Shown: in pieces, positions 17,373 to 29,690 of the stretch | Layout of the letters: each line of letters begins with the position of its first letter | Numbering within the stretch: the first letter of the stretch is position 1 | Source: Sulfurovum sp. | GTDB taxonomy: Bacteria > Campylobacterota > Campylobacteria > Campylobacterales > Sulfurovaceae | NCBI GenBank assembly: GCA_026991605.1 | Contig: JALXBG010000169.1 | Span: 1 to 33,969, forward strand | Direction of reading: 5' to 3' | Length of the DNA stretch: 33,969 bases | The notes under the pieces: generated by a model | What the model saw: the letters and a program-made list of their open reading frames with translations, nothing else | The model's database searches: none | Told to the model about the DNA's origin: nothing | Made by a program: the position numbers and the translations under genes

Positions 17373-18287
17373 GTGAAAAATAAAATAGTTTACATGGGTA
17401 CACCCCATTATGCAAAAGAGATATTAGAGGCTTTAGTGAATGCTGAAGATATGGATGTATCATTGGTGTTAACACAGCCTGATCGTCCTGTCGGACGTAA
17501 AAAGGTTTTGACCCCACCACCTGTGAAGGTTTTGGCAGAAGAATATGATATAAAAGTATTACAGCCAAGTAGACTCTCTGAAGAAGGTATTTTTGAGGCT
17601 ATAGAAAAAGAGAAACCAGATTTTATCATCGTGGCGGCTTTTGGGCAGATATTACCTAAAAATATACTAGATATTGCACCCTGTATCAACCTGCATGCGT
17701 CGCTTTTACCACAATATAGAGGTGCATCTCCTGTACAACAGTCGCTACTCAATGGTGATGAAAAAACAGGTGTGACTTCTATGTTGATGGAAGAGGGCTT
17801 AGATACGGGTGATATACTCGAAAAAATAGAGTTTGTTATCCCTGATGATATGAGACTGCATGCTTTGATGCAACAATTGACGGAAGATGCATGTAAACTT
17901 ACTTTAAGTACCGTACGCAACTTTGAAAAGCTCATACCGCTCAAGCAAGATGAATCTCAGGCAACACTTTGTAAAAAGATTAAAAAATCTGATGGACAGA
18001 TTGATTTTGACGATGCTCAGAGTATTTATAATAAATATAGAGCATTTGAAGGATGGCCGGGGATATTTACCAATAATGGTACAAAACTTGATGAGATAGC
18101 TTTGATTGAAACTCAAAAAAACCACAAAGCTTCTGAATTGCTTGCCTTTGAAGATGAAAGCATTGTTGTGGGATGTGACAGAGGGGCATTAAAGATTGGC
18201 ACATTACAGCCAGCCTCTAAAAAAGCTATGTCTGCGAAGGCATATTGTGTAGGGAGAGGAATTAAAATTGGACATACACTATTTTGA
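17373..18287 (+). CDS. fmt: Methionyl-tRNA formyltransferase (GTG start)
   Basis: KIVYMGTPHYAKEILEALV...LTQPDRPVGRKKVLTPPPVKVLAEE...INLHASLLPQYRGASPVQQSLLNGDEKTGVT. Confidence 0.97.
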   Translation: MKNKIVYMGTPHYAKEILEALVNAEDMDVSLVLTQPDRPVGRKKVLTPPPVKVLAEEYDIKVLQPSRLSEEGIFEAIEKEKPDFIIVAAFGQILPKNILDIAPCINLHASLLPQYRGASPVQQSLLNGDEKTGVTSMLMEEGLDTGDILEKIEFVIPDDMRLHALMQQLTEDACKLTLSTVRNFEKLIPLKQDESQATLCKKIKKSDGQIDFDDAQSIYNKYRAFEGWPGIFTNNGTKLDEIALIETQKNHKASELLAFEDESIVVGCDRGALKIGTLQPASKKAMSAKAYCVGRGIKIGHTLF

Positions 18288-18903
18288 TACTTTGCCTTCT
18301 ACGCAAACATATCTTGTTGAAGCCCTTCAAAAAAAGAGACTAAATCCACCTGTGGCAGTGCTTGCCTTAGAACAAAAGGCAGGGGTTGGTAGTCGCGATA
18401 ATGCATGGTCAGGAGGAGAGGGAAACTTTTTTGCTTCATTTGCCGTAAAATTAGATGATTTACCCGAAGATTTATTACTCTCCTCAGCGTCTATCTATTT
18501 CTCATTTATTATGAAACAGACATTATTGGATTTAGGTGAAAATATTTGGTTAAAGTGGCCCAATGACTTCTATAAAAATGATGAAAAAGTAGGCGGAACC
18601 ATTACGAAAAAAGTAAATGATACTTTGGTATGTGGAATCGGAATAAATTTGAAAAAATCTCAAAATGGCTACAGTGCCTTGCAGAGCGATATTTCACCTA
18701 ATATATTACTTGATAAATACCTTTTTGCACTTGAAAAGTTTCCAAAATGGAAGCAGGTTTTTAGTGAATATGAGATAGAATTTGAGTTAAGTAGAAGGTT
18801 TTCAGTTCATATTGAAAACTATCAAAAGAGCCTAGGGGACGCACTGTTGTGCGATGATGGCTCTTTAATTATCGGAGGAAAAAAGGTGTATAGTTTACGA
18901 TGA
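18268..18903 (+). CDS. birA: Biotin-[acetyl-CoA-carboxylase] ligase (TTG start)
   Basis: HYFDTLPSTQTYL...AGVGSRDNAWSGGEGNFFASFAV...WLKWPNDFYKNDEKVGG. Confidence 0.93.
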   Translation: MDIHYFDTLPSTQTYLVEALQKKRLNPPVAVLALEQKAGVGSRDNAWSGGEGNFFASFAVKLDDLPEDLLLSSASIYFSFIMKQTLLDLGENIWLKWPNDFYKNDEKVGGTITKKVNDTLVCGIGINLKKSQNGYSALQSDISPNILLDKYLFALEKFPKWKQVFSEYEIEFELSRRFSVHIENYQKSLGDALLCDDGSLIIGGKKVYSLR

Positions 18904-19688
18904 GTGAGGTAATTAGTATAGCCAACCAAAAAGGTGGCGTAGGGAAAACAACAACAGCCGTAAACTTGGCAGCATCTTTAGCCGAAAAAGGTAAAAAAGT
19001 ACTTCTTTTAGATATCGATCCCCAGTCTAACGCAACAACAAGTTTAGGGTTCTCAAGAGGCGATTATGAGTTTAACATTTACCATGTGCTTATTGGTACA
19101 AAAAAACTCTCTGAAGTACTTCTTGAAACAAGTATCAAAAATCTTAAGCTGGCTCCTTCAAATATCGGTCTTGTAGGGATAGAAAAAGAGTTTTACAATC
19201 CTAAAAAGAAAAATAGAGAATTAGTTTTAAAAGAGAAACTAAAAGAGGTCTCTAAAAAGTTTGATTTTGTGATTATTGATTCACCTCCGGCATTGGGTCC
19301 TATTACAATCAACGCATTGAGTGCATCTGATTCTGTGATTATTCCTATTCAGTGTGAATTTTTTGCATTGGAAGGTTTGGCACAATTGTTGAACACTGTA
19401 TCTCTATTGAAAAAAACGATTAATCCGAAGCTGAAAATAAAAGGTTTCTTACCGACAATGTTCTCGGGACAAAACAACCTTTCTAAGCAAGTTTTGGCCG
19501 ACTTGTCTCATCACTTTAAAGACAAGCTTTTTCATATGAAAAAGAATTCCAAAGAGTGTATTGTGGTACCTCGTAATGTGAAAATTGCTGAGAGTCCAAG
19601 TTTTGGTAAACCTGTAACTACCTACGCATCAAGTTCCAAAGGTTCTGTTGCATACAGAGATTTGGCTACTGTTATAGCAAGAGGTTAA
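18900..19688 (+). CDS. parA: Chromosome partitioning ATPase ParA/Soj
   Basis: Walker A ANQKGGVGKTTTAVNLAASLA; LLLDIDPQSNATTSLG. Confidence 0.97.
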   Translation: MSEVISIANQKGGVGKTTTAVNLAASLAEKGKKVLLLDIDPQSNATTSLGFSRGDYEFNIYHVLIGTKKLSEVLLETSIKNLKLAPSNIGLVGIEKEFYNPKKKNRELVLKEKLKEVSKKFDFVIIDSPPALGPITINALSASDSVIIPIQCEFFALEGLAQLLNTVSLLKKTINPKLKIKGFLPTMFSGQNNLSKQVLADLSHHFKDKLFHMKKNSKECIVVPRNVKIAESPSFGKPVTTYASSSKGSVAYRDLATVIARG

Positions 19689-19691
19689 CAT

Positions 19692-20561
19692 ATGGCACTA
19701 GGAAGAGGACTGGGAGCAATACTCTCAGAAGTAGAAGAAGCATACGAAAAAGATCTTTCTACCATCGATAGTTTTGAACTGGAAGCACAAGGTGCACGTG
19801 TTGAAGAGATTGATGTTGAAAGTGTTACGCCTAACCCTTTTCAACCACGTAAACACTTTGATGAACAAGCACTTAAAGAGCTGAGTGAGTCTATTGCTGA
19901 ACATGGGTTGCTGCAACCTATTGTTGTGATAGAAAAAGAAGAGGGCTATCTTCTTATTGCAGGTGAGCGTCGTCTACGTGCCCATAAACTTGCCAAGATA
20001 GATACAGTAAAAGCGATTATCGCTGATGCAGGGATTGATGATGTTAAGCTTCGTGAACTTGCACTCCTTGAAAATATACAAAGAGAAAACCTCAATGCCA
20101 TTGAGCTTGCAAACTCTTATGCTGAACTTATAGATGTGCATGAAATTACACATGATGAACTCTCTTCTATCGTGCATAAAAGTAGATCTCAAATCACGAA
20201 TACTATGAGACTTCTTTCTCTTACGTCATATGCACAGGAACAGCTGATAAAAGGTAAAATTTCACAAGGTCATGCAAAAGTATTGGTTGGGCTTGATGAT
20301 AAAAAACAAAAGGTACTTATTGACAGTATTATCGGACAGAAACTTTCTGTACGTGAGACTGAAAATATGGTGAAGAACCATAAAGAAAATCCAACTAAAA
20401 ACCTACAGGTAAAAAGTGTGGAAAATTTTACAAAAACACATGCTGCAAGCTTGAAGGAACTACTCCCATTTACCCATAAACTCAAAGGAAAAAGTATTGA
20501 AATCTCCTTTAGTGATGAAGAAGAGTTAAAAAACTTTCTTACATTCCTTAATAAACACTAA
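19692..20561 (+). CDS. parB: Chromosome partitioning protein ParB/Spo0J
   Basis: PNPFQPRKHFDEQALKELSESIAEHGLLQPIVV...LIAGERRLRAHKLA...ELALLENIQRENLNAIE. Confidence 0.97.
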   Translation: MALGRGLGAILSEVEEAYEKDLSTIDSFELEAQGARVEEIDVESVTPNPFQPRKHFDEQALKELSESIAEHGLLQPIVVIEKEEGYLLIAGERRLRAHKLAKIDTVKAIIADAGIDDVKLRELALLENIQRENLNAIELANSYAELIDVHEITHDELSSIVHKSRSQITNTMRLLSLTSYAQEQLIKGKISQGHAKVLVGLDDKKQKVLIDSIIGQKLSVRETENMVKNHKENPTKNLQVKSVENFTKTHAASLKELLPFTHKLKGKSIEISFSDEEELKNFLTFLNKH

Positions 20562-20623
20562 TTTTTAACCGACCTCTCATCTCTATAATGCTAAAATAGC
20601 GCGAAATTACATGAGGAGTTTTA

Positions 20624-21046
20624 ATGCTTGACATACATTTACCATTGATGTTGTTCGTCTTAGCTTTGTTTCTAACCCTACTTGTTCTTTTAAATAATAT
20701 GCTATTTCAGCCATTGGTGAAATTTATGGATGACAGAGATGCCTCTATAGCAAAAGATTTGGAAGCAGCAAAAGGACTTAGTGGCAACACTGACGAACTC
20801 AATGCAAAGGCAGATGAAATTATTAGCAATGCTAAGAATGAAGCTGCGTCTATCAGACAGAAAGCAATCGATGATGAGAAAACATTGGCTGCAAGTAAAG
20901 TTGAGACCAAACAAAATGAACTAGATACTGAGCATAGGAAGTTTTTAGAAAAGCTTAACTCTGAGAAAGAGAACCTTAAAAATTCTCTTCTTTCACAAAT
21001 GCCTCTTTTCAAAGAGAGCCTCAAAGCTAAGTTTAGCAAGTTATAG
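20624..21046 (+). CDS. atpF': ATP synthase F0 subunit B'
   Basis: N-terminal TM helix plus long charged coiled coil (FQPLVKFMDDRDASIAKDLEAAKG) at the head of the atp cluster. Confidence 0.9.
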   Translation: MLDIHLPLMLFVLALFLTLLVLLNNMLFQPLVKFMDDRDASIAKDLEAAKGLSGNTDELNAKADEIISNAKNEAASIRQKAIDDEKTLAASKVETKQNELDTEHRKFLEKLNSEKENLKNSLLSQMPLFKESLKAKFSKL

Positions 21047-21060
21047 GAAGGGATGAGAAT

Positions 21061-21609
21061 ATGAAAAAAATTATACTATTGTCTCTACTTGTAGTACCAG
21101 CTATTCTTGTAGCAAGTGGTCATATAGAGAGTGAAACAAGTCGTTACTTTATACAAACAGGTAGAGAGAGTGACTTTTGGCCTAGAGTGATTAACTTCAC
21201 AATTTTTGCTGCATTACTTTACTATTTGGTTGCTAATCCAATCAAAGAGTTCTTTAAGCAAAGATCTGAAAGTATCGCATCTCAGCTTAATGAGATAGAA
21301 GAGAAACTTCAAGCAGCTAAAAATGAAAAAAAAGAAGCGCAAGCACGTTTAGCTGCAAGCGAAAAAAAAGCAGAAGAAATTCTTCTAGATGCGAAAGCAG
21401 AAGCAGTTATTTTGGCTGAAACAATCGCTATAGCTAATGAAAATGAGTTATCAGTTCTTGAAAAACAACTTGAAGAAAAAATGACTTTTGAAGAACGTAA
21501 ATCAGCAAGAGAAGTTGTTGATGAAGTATTAAGTGAGAATATTACAACTGATGATATTACCCTGGACGAAACTAAAGTTGTTGACATTATTTCTAAGAAG
21601 GTGGCATAG
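21061..21609 (+). CDS. atpF: ATP synthase F0 subunit B
   Basis: N-terminal TM, ANPIKEFFKQRSESIASQLNEIEEKLQAAKNEKKEA; position before atpH. Confidence 0.94.
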   Translation: MKKIILLSLLVVPAILVASGHIESETSRYFIQTGRESDFWPRVINFTIFAALLYYLVANPIKEFFKQRSESIASQLNEIEEKLQAAKNEKKEAQARLAASEKKAEEILLDAKAEAVILAETIAIANENELSVLEKQLEEKMTFEERKSAREVVDEVLSENITTDDITLDETKVVDIISKKVA

Positions 21610-22137
21610 ATGGAAGAATTAATCGCTAAAAGATATGCAAAAGCACTCTCATCAGTAACAAAAGACTTGCCAGCTATTTTAAAAGTACTGAACGTACTTG
21701 CTGAAGTAACAAGCAGTGTTGAAGTAAAGTCAGCATTAACATCTCCAATCATAGCAAGTGAAAAGAAAACAGAAATGATTCTTTCTACGCTTGGTAAAGA
21801 TGCAGATGTTTCACTGGTGAATCTTATTAAGATTTTAGGTGAAAACAGTAGATTGGATTTGATTCCAGCTATTGCTAAAGTACTTAATGCAGATCAACAA
21901 CGTATTTCTAACGAATATGAAGGTGTAGTAAAAAGTACATCTACACTCGATGCAAAAGCATTGGCTGATCTTGAGAAGACACTTAAGAAGTACACAGGTT
22001 CAACGATTAAATTGACACAGGAAAAGACGGATCTTGAAGGATTACGTGTATCAGTGGATGATTTGGGTATAGAGGTAAACTTCTCTAAGCAGAGAGTTAA
22101 AGAACAATTAATTGATTTCATTAAGAAATCACTATAG
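21610..22137 (+). CDS. atpH: ATP synthase F1 delta subunit
   Basis: MEELIAKRYAKAL...; position between atpF and atpA. Confidence 0.94.
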   Translation: MEELIAKRYAKALSSVTKDLPAILKVLNVLAEVTSSVEVKSALTSPIIASEKKTEMILSTLGKDADVSLVNLIKILGENSRLDLIPAIAKVLNADQQRISNEYEGVVKSTSTLDAKALADLEKTLKKYTGSTIKLTQEKTDLEGLRVSVDDLGIEVNFSKQRVKEQLIDFIKKSL

Positions 22138-22160
22138 TTATCTAAAGTAAAGGAGTAGTA

Positions 22161-23675
22161 GTGGCAAACAAATTGCAAGCAGATGAAATCTCTTCGATTA
22201 TCAAAGAAAGAATTGAAAACTTTGAAATTGATGTTGACATCAATGAAATAGGAAAAGTAGTAGGTATCGCGGATGGTATTACAACAGTATATGGTCTTAA
22301 CAATGTTATGGCTGGAGAAGTTGTAGAGTTCGATAATGGTGCAAAAGGTCTTGTGTTAAACCTTGAAGAAGCAAACGTTGGTGTTGTTGTTCTCGGTTCT
22401 AGTGCAGGGATTAAAGAAGGTATGAGCGTAAAAAGAGCAGGTGATCTTCTTAAAACACCAGTAGGTGATGCATTGATGGGTAGAGTGGTAAATGCACTTG
22501 GTGAACCTGTAGATGGTAAAGGTACAATCGAGGCTGCAGAGCAAAGATTTATCGAAGAAAAAGCACCTGGAATCATGGCTAGAAAATCAGTACATGAACC
22601 ACTTCAAACAGGTATCAAAGCAATTGATGCACTTGTACCGGTTGGTAGAGGGCAAAGAGAGCTTATCATTGGTGATAGACAAACTGGTAAAACAACTTTG
22701 GCTATCGATACAATTATTAACCAAAAAGGTCAAGATGTTGTATGTATCTACGTTGCGATTGGTCAAAAGCAATCAACAGTAGCTGCAACAGTGAAAAAAC
22801 TTGAAGAGCATGGTGCAATGGATTACACAATCATCGTAACTGCTGGTGCTGCTGAGTCTTCAGCGTTACAGTTCCTTGCTCCTTATGCAGGTGTAACTAT
22901 GGCTGAGTACTTTAGAGATAATGGTAGACATGCAGTTATCTTCTATGATGACCTTTCTAAGCACGCAGTTGCATATAGAGAGATGTCACTCATCTTGAGA
23001 AGACCTCCGGGTCGTGAAGCATACCCAGGGGATGTTTTCTACCTACACTCAAGACTACTTGAGAGAGCTGCAAAGCTTTCTGATGCTTTAGGTGCCGGTT
23101 CTATTACTGCATTCCCAATCATTGAAACACAAGCAGGTGATGTTGCAGCATATATCCCAACAAATGTTATCTCAATTACTGATGGTCAAATTTTCCTTGA
23201 AACTGACCTCTTTAACTCAGGTATTAGACCAGCGATTAACGTGGGACTTTCTGTTTCACGTGTTGGTGGTGCTGCACAAATTAAAGCAGTTAAACAAGTT
23301 TCTGGTACATTGAGACTTGACCTCGCTTCATTTAGAGAGCTTCAAGCTTTTGCACAATTTGCCTCTGATCTTGATGAGTATACTAGAAGTCAACTAGAAC
23401 GTGGACAGAGAATGGTTGAAGTTCTTAAACAAGGACCTTATGCACCTGTTCCAGTTGAGAAACAAGTTGTAATCATCTTTGCTGGTGCACAAGGATACCT
23501 TGATGATATTCCTGCATCTTCAGTGGTTAAGTTCGAAGCAGACCTTATGCCATTTATGGAAGCAAAATATGCAAACATCCTTGATGCTATCAGAAATGAG
23601 AAAAAAATCTCTGATGACACAGATGCAGAATTAAGAAAAGCTATCGAAGATTTCAAAGCTTCATTTGCTGGATAA
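22161..23675 (+). CDS. atpA: ATP synthase F1 alpha subunit (GTG start)
   Basis: [43 protein letters not shown]. Confidence 0.98.
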   Translation: MANKLQADEISSIIKERIENFEIDVDINEIGKVVGIADGITTVYGLNNVMAGEVVEFDNGAKGLVLNLEEANVGVVVLGSSAGIKEGMSVKRAGDLLKTPVGDALMGRVVNALGEPVDGKGTIEAAEQRFIEEKAPGIMARKSVHEPLQTGIKAIDALVPVGRGQRELIIGDRQTGKTTLAIDTIINQKGQDVVCIYVAIGQKQSTVAATVKKLEEHGAMDYTIIVTAGAAESSALQFLAPYAGVTMAEYFRDNGRHAVIFYDDLSKHAVAYREMSLILRRPPGREAYPGDVFYLHSRLLERAAKLSDALGAGSITAFPIIETQAGDVAAYIPTNVISITDGQIFLETDLFNSGIRPAINVGLSVSRVGGAAQIKAVKQVSGTLRLDLASFRELQAFAQFASDLDEYTRSQLERGQRMVEVLKQGPYAPVPVEKQVVIIFAGAQGYLDDIPASSVVKFEADLMPFMEAKYANILDAIRNEKKISDDTDAELRKAIEDFKASFAG

Positions 23676-23687
23676 GAAAGGCTTACA

Positions 23688-24575
23688 ATGGCTAATTTAA
23701 AAGAGATAAAGCGTAAGATAGGGTCTGTTAAGAATACACAGAAAACCACTAACGCTATGAAGCTTGTCTCTTCTGCTAAATTAAAAAGAACAGAAGAGCT
23801 TGCTAAAAGATCTAGAGTCTATGCAGCAAAATTGACGGAACTCTTAAATGAGATTGCACAAAAAATGCAACAGTCAAATACTGACGGTATAGACAATGTT
23901 TACTTCAAGGATGTTCAAAATCCTAAAAAAGTAGATATTGTTTTTATTACTGCTGACAAAGGTCTTTGTGGTGGTTTTAACTCACAAACAATCAAGCGCG
24001 CACGTCAATTGATTGAAGAGTACCAAGCAAAAGATGTGAAAGTACGTCTTAGAGCTGTAGGTAGAAAAGGAATTGATTTCTTTAAGTTCAACGGTGTTGA
24101 ATTGAATGATGAAATCATAGGACTTTCTGCTGCACCAGACTTTAAACAAGCTGCAGAGTTTATCTCTGAAGTGGCGGAATCATATGTTAATGGTGAAACA
24201 GATAAGATTATTTTAGTACACAATGGTTATGTAAACATGATTACTCAAGAAATTAGAGAAGATCAGGTTTTACCAGTAGATACATCTAAATTAGAACTTA
24301 ATACTGTTTCAACTTCAGAACTTGAAGTAGAGCCAGATGACGATGACACACTTTTGGATGCATTGGTGAAGCGTTATGTAGAGTACACAATGTACTACTC
24401 ACTCATTGATTCACTTGCAGCTGAACACTCAGCACGTATGCAGGCAATGGACGCAGCAACTAAAAATGCTAAAGAGATGGTCAAAGAGTTAAACGTTAAG
24501 TATAACAAAGCAAGACAAGAATCGATTACTACTGAACTCATCGAGATTATCAGTGGTATGGAATCAATGAAATAA
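23688..24575 (+). CDS. atpG: ATP synthase F1 gamma subunit
   Basis: MANLKEIKRKIGSVKNTQKTTNAMKLVSSAKLKR; ITTELIEIISG C-terminus. Confidence 0.98.
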   Translation: MANLKEIKRKIGSVKNTQKTTNAMKLVSSAKLKRTEELAKRSRVYAAKLTELLNEIAQKMQQSNTDGIDNVYFKDVQNPKKVDIVFITADKGLCGGFNSQTIKRARQLIEEYQAKDVKVRLRAVGRKGIDFFKFNGVELNDEIIGLSAAPDFKQAAEFISEVAESYVNGETDKIILVHNGYVNMITQEIREDQVLPVDTSKLELNTVSTSELEVEPDDDDTLLDALVKRYVEYTMYYSLIDSLAAEHSARMQAMDAATKNAKEMVKELNVKYNKARQESITTELIEIISGMESMK

Positions 24576-24582
24576 GAGATAG

Positions 24583-25995
<1,413 letters not shown>

Positions 25996-26022
25996 TCTTA
26001 GTTCTCATCTTAAAGGATATTT

Positions 26023-26409
26023 ATGGAACTAATGAAACTAGAAATTGTCACGCCTAATGGTGTGATTTTTGATGATAAAGTAAAACAAGTAACACTACCA
26101 GGGTCTGAAGGTGAGTTTGGTGTTTTAGCCAACCATGCAACTTTGGTATCATTACTTGATACTGGTGTTATCGTTATCGATAAAGCAGACGGAGATGAAC
26201 TAGCAGTGGCTATTAACTCTGGATATGTAAAAGTTGATGAAGAGAAAACAACATGTATTGTAGATGGTGCAGTTGCTCTTTCTGGTGATGATAGTGATCT
26301 TGCTAAAGCACTAGAAGAAGCAAAAGAATTATTGAAAAAAACTGAATCTTCTGCAGCGGCTATTGCTTCAGCAGTTAGTAAAGTTGAACAAATTGGAAAG
26401 TCTCTCTAA
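26023..26409 (+). CDS. atpC: ATP synthase F1 epsilon subunit
   Basis: LEIVTPNGVIFDDKVKQVTLPGSEGEFGVLANHATLVS. Confidence 0.97.
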   Translation: MELMKLEIVTPNGVIFDDKVKQVTLPGSEGEFGVLANHATLVSLLDTGVIVIDKADGDELAVAINSGYVKVDEEKTTCIVDGAVALSGDDSDLAKALEEAKELLKKTESSAAAIASAVSKVEQIGKSL

Positions 26410-26410
26410 C

Positions 26411-26986
26411 TTGAGTGCCTTAACTAATTATTTCAGTCAAAGCAGTGCAATAACTATTTTTGTATTGCTTTTGCTATCTATGTATTTTGTTGCAACCTTC
26501 TGGATATTTTTAGATAGATTCTACATATTGACTTCTCGCATATCTGCAGAAGCAAAATCACTTAAAGCACTCTATACAGGTCAGTCAAAATCAGTGGCAG
26601 AAAACTCACTTATTTTTACTTATCTGTCTCGTGTACATACCCCAAACAAAGCCATTCTGGAAGCTGCATCTTCTGATGCTATCCGTGTTTCAACCAAAGG
26701 GTTAACATGGCTCTCTATCATTGCTTCAACGTCTCCTTTTATTGGTCTTTTTGGTACAGTTATAGGTATACTTGAGACTTTTACTAAGCTTGGAGGACAG
26801 TCAAGTGCTTCACTCTCTGTTGTTGCGCCTGCTATCTCTGAAGCCCTCATAGCAACTGCAGCAGGGATTGCTGTGGCTATCTTTGCGTATACTTTTCACC
26901 TTATCTTAAAACGTAAAGCCTATGAACTTTCTTCATTGCTCTCTTCTCAGTCAGAAGTTATACTTTCTCAGGTCAATGAGGATTAA
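26411..26986 (+). CDS. tolQ: MotA/TolQ/ExbB proton channel family protein (TTG start at 26411 more likely than ORF-track 26363)
   Basis: LSIIASTSPFIGLFGTVIGILETFTKLG...VVAPAISEALIATAAGIAVAIFAYTFH; upstream 16 codons overlap atpC. Confidence 0.88.
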   Translation: MSALTNYFSQSSAITIFVLLLLSMYFVATFWIFLDRFYILTSRISAEAKSLKALYTGQSKSVAENSLIFTYLSRVHTPNKAILEAASSDAIRVSTKGLTWLSIIASTSPFIGLFGTVIGILETFTKLGGQSSASLSVVAPAISEALIATAAGIAVAIFAYTFHLILKRKAYELSSLLSSQSEVILSQVNED

Positions 26987-27373
26987 ATGTTTTCTTGGGA
27001 TGATAGTCCAGACCTAAACATTACACCACTGGTAGATGTGATGCTTGTTTTGATGGCTATTTTAATGGTTACTGCACCTACGATTACTTTTCAGGAACAA
27101 ATTACTTTACCTCAGGGTTCAAAAACAGTTAGCGTAACCAAGCCTAAAACACTTACCATTCGTATGGATAAAAATAAAAAGATATATTTGGGTAAAGATG
27201 TCTACGAAATGGACACATTTGCAGATGATTTTGTAAATCAATCTGTCAAATATGATAAAACTTCAGATGTTTACATTCGTGCAGATGAAAATTTACAGTA
27301 TAAAAATGTGATTTATATTCTAAAGAGTGTAAAGGCTGCTGGTTTTGAACAGGTCTCTCTCATTACGTTATGA
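26987..27373 (+). CDS. tolR: Biopolymer transport ExbD/TolR family protein
   Basis: DLNITPLVDVMLVLMAILMVTAP; YIRADENLQYKNVIYILKSVKAAGFEQVSLIT. Confidence 0.9.
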   Translation: MFSWDDSPDLNITPLVDVMLVLMAILMVTAPTITFQEQITLPQGSKTVSVTKPKTLTIRMDKNKKIYLGKDVYEMDTFADDFVNQSVKYDKTSDVYIRADENLQYKNVIYILKSVKAAGFEQVSLITL

Positions 27374-28197
27374 ATAAAAAATCTTCTACTTTTATATCTG
27401 GTGTGGCTGCTGTAGGTATGTATGTTTTTGTGATAGGAATGCTTCTTTTTTATTTTAATTCACGTGACGAACAAAAATCGATACATTATGTAAAAAAAAA
27501 TGAAGATCGTATACGTGTAACGATGGCTGCACCAAAGAATAAAGCAAAAACAAAAAAGAAACAGCCTACAAAGAAGAAAACAGCACATAAAAAGAAACCT
27601 GTTGAAAAACCTAAAGCAAAAACAAAAGAGACGGTTAAAAAACAGAAAGATACCCGTAAAAAAGTCATCAAAGAAAAAATTGTTAAAAAAGTGAAGAAAA
27701 AGGAAAAACCTAAAAAAGTTGTAAAAAAAGCTCCACCTAAAAAAGTAAATAAACCTAAAGATCTGTTTGCCAATGTCAGTTCATCTAAAAAACCTAAAAA
27801 GAAAAATCCTATAAAGGTCACAGATCAACCTATAAAACCAAAACAAAATAATCTTATAAAAGTCTCTAATAAGGCAAGTGCAAGTGATTTGGTCTCTTCA
27901 TCTCTTAAGATACAAAAAAAGAGTGACAGAGGGATAGAAAATGCCTACTTTGCACTGATAGAAGAGAAACTTAAAGGTTGGCCTGCACAAAGTGATTATG
28001 CTGGAGAGATGGCAAAGGTATGGTTTAAAGTAGAGCCTAGTGGGAGATTTGTATTTAAAGTAACGACAGCTTCATCCAATGAAGACTTTAATATAGGACT
28101 GATTGCGTATTTGAAACAGCTTCAACGCATGGGTTTTGGACCACATAACGGCAATAGAGCCTATACACTAGATGTAGAGTTTGTTGCTACAGAATAA
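27370..28197 (+). CDS. tolA: TonB/TolA-like energy-transducing protein
   Basis: Single N-terminal TM, long Lys/Pro-rich middle, C-terminal GWPAQSDYAGEMAKVWFKVEPSGRFVFKV domain; position in the Tol cluster. Confidence 0.75.
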   Translation: MNKKSSTFISGVAAVGMYVFVIGMLLFYFNSRDEQKSIHYVKKNEDRIRVTMAAPKNKAKTKKKQPTKKKTAHKKKPVEKPKAKTKETVKKQKDTRKKVIKEKIVKKVKKKEKPKKVVKKAPPKKVNKPKDLFANVSSSKKPKKKNPIKVTDQPIKPKQNNLIKVSNKASASDLVSSSLKIQKKSDRGIENAYFALIEEKLKGWPAQSDYAGEMAKVWFKVEPSGRFVFKVTTASSNEDFNIGLIAYLKQLQRMGFGPHNGNRAYTLDVEFVATE

Positions 28198-28413
28198 TTG
28201 TAAATATAATCTTTTCAAAATACTACTGTGTATTTTTTTATGTTAGTTTTTTTACTATATACTCTTCAGACTTCGTTCACTATTATAGTGTATGATATGG
28301 ATAAAGTTTGTGTAGTAAAGTTTTTGACAGTGTATTTTGATATTAATTAATGAATACTTCAAGACTGCCTTGATACAATACTGTATAAACGTCCAAAATA
28401 TGAAGGAAAAAGA

Positions 28414-29667
28414 GTGCGAAATGTATTATTTATTTTAGTCTCATTAAGTATATTAAGTGGGACATTATTTGCTGTAGATGCAACGTTGAAGATAGAAAAA
28501 GATGTGGAACAAAGAGCACGTATTGCGTTGGTGGATGGTTCGGCTGTACCTGATGAACGTATGTTTAACATCTTACTTTCTGACTTAAAGATATCGGGAC
28601 ATTTTTTAGCCAATAAAACACATAATGTAGGAGACATCACAAGTAGTTTTGTCTTGCCTGCACTTAAAAATAGTGAATATATCTTAAAATATACACTCAA
28701 TAAAACCAATGGCACTAAACTACTGGTTCGTCTTTTAAGAGCCTCAAATGGTACACAGATTTTCAAAAAAAGTTACGCTATTGCGGGTACTGCAAAAGTG
28801 CCTTTTTTACTTCATAAAGCAATAAGTGATATTAACAAGGTATTAAAATATCCAGATATCTCATGGATCAACCGTTATGTAGTCTATGCAACCTATTCAA
28901 AACCAGGTCTGAGTGAAATACGTTTGGCAGACTATACATTTAACTATAGAAAAACCATCGTTAGAGGAGGATTAAACCTTTTTCCTAAATGGGCGAATGC
29001 AAAACAGCGTAGTTTGTATTATACGTCATACAATGGTCTGTTACCGACACTCTATAAGTTAGATATCTATACGGGTGCAAAAAGTAAGATTATTAGTTCT
29101 GAAGGGATGTTGGTGTGTTCAGATGTAAGTAAAGACGGTTCTAAGCTTTTACTTACTATGGCACCTAATGGACAGGCTGATATTTATGAACTTAATTTGG
29201 CATCTCACTCTAAAACAAGGGTAACAAAATTTAACGGTATTGATGTGAATGGACGTTATGTAGACAATGAACAAACTATATTGTTTGTTTCTAACCGTTT
29301 AGGATATGCGAATGTTTTTAAAAAATCTATACGTTCTGCAGCCACTTCACAAGTTGTGTATCATGGGCGTAACAACAATGCATGTGATGCCAATGGAGAT
29401 AAAATAGTCTATGCAAGTAGAGAGAGTAACCGTGCATTTGGTGCCAATACTTTCAATGTATATCTTGCATCGGCTAGCAGTGGAAGTACCAGACCTATTA
29501 CAACAACAGGTAGCAATCAATTCCCTCGTTTTTCACGTGACGGTGCGGTGGTATTGTTCTTGAAACAACAAGGTAATCGTACATCAGTAGGGTATACGAA
29601 TTTAGCTAGTTTCCAAAGTTTGCTTTTCCCGTATAGCGGTAACAAAATACAATCAATTGATTGGTAA
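28414..29667 (+). CDS. tolB: Tol-Pal system beta-propeller protein TolB (GTG start)
   Basis: Signal peptide, N-terminal TolB domain, repeated propeller motifs (e.g. VSKDGSKLLLTMAPNGQADIYELNLASHSKTRVT), adjacent pal. Confidence 0.9.
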   Translation: MRNVLFILVSLSILSGTLFAVDATLKIEKDVEQRARIALVDGSAVPDERMFNILLSDLKISGHFLANKTHNVGDITSSFVLPALKNSEYILKYTLNKTNGTKLLVRLLRASNGTQIFKKSYAIAGTAKVPFLLHKAISDINKVLKYPDISWINRYVVYATYSKPGLSEIRLADYTFNYRKTIVRGGLNLFPKWANAKQRSLYYTSYNGLLPTLYKLDIYTGAKSKIISSEGMLVCSDVSKDGSKLLLTMAPNGQADIYELNLASHSKTRVTKFNGIDVNGRYVDNEQTILFVSNRLGYANVFKKSIRSAATSQVVYHGRNNNACDANGDKIVYASRESNRAFGANTFNVYLASASSGSTRPITTTGSNQFPRFSRDGAVVLFLKQQGNRTSVGYTNLASFQSLLFPYSGNKIQSIDW

Positions 29668-29690
29668 TACATCTTAAATAAGGATTACAT

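Noticed and set aside
26363-26410. N-terminal extension of tolQ overlapping atpC
   Set aside because: Overlaps the end of atpC; TTG at 26411 just after the atpC stop is more plausible.
27520-27830. Lys-rich low-complexity tract in the TolA/TonB-like gene as a novel repeat
   Set aside because: Expected periplasm-spanning linker of TonB/TolA proteins.
28198-28413. tolA-tolB intergenic AT-rich region as an ncRNA or promoter
   Set aside because: TTGACA at 28324 has no convincing -10 at 16-18 bp and no strong structure; not supportable without expression data.
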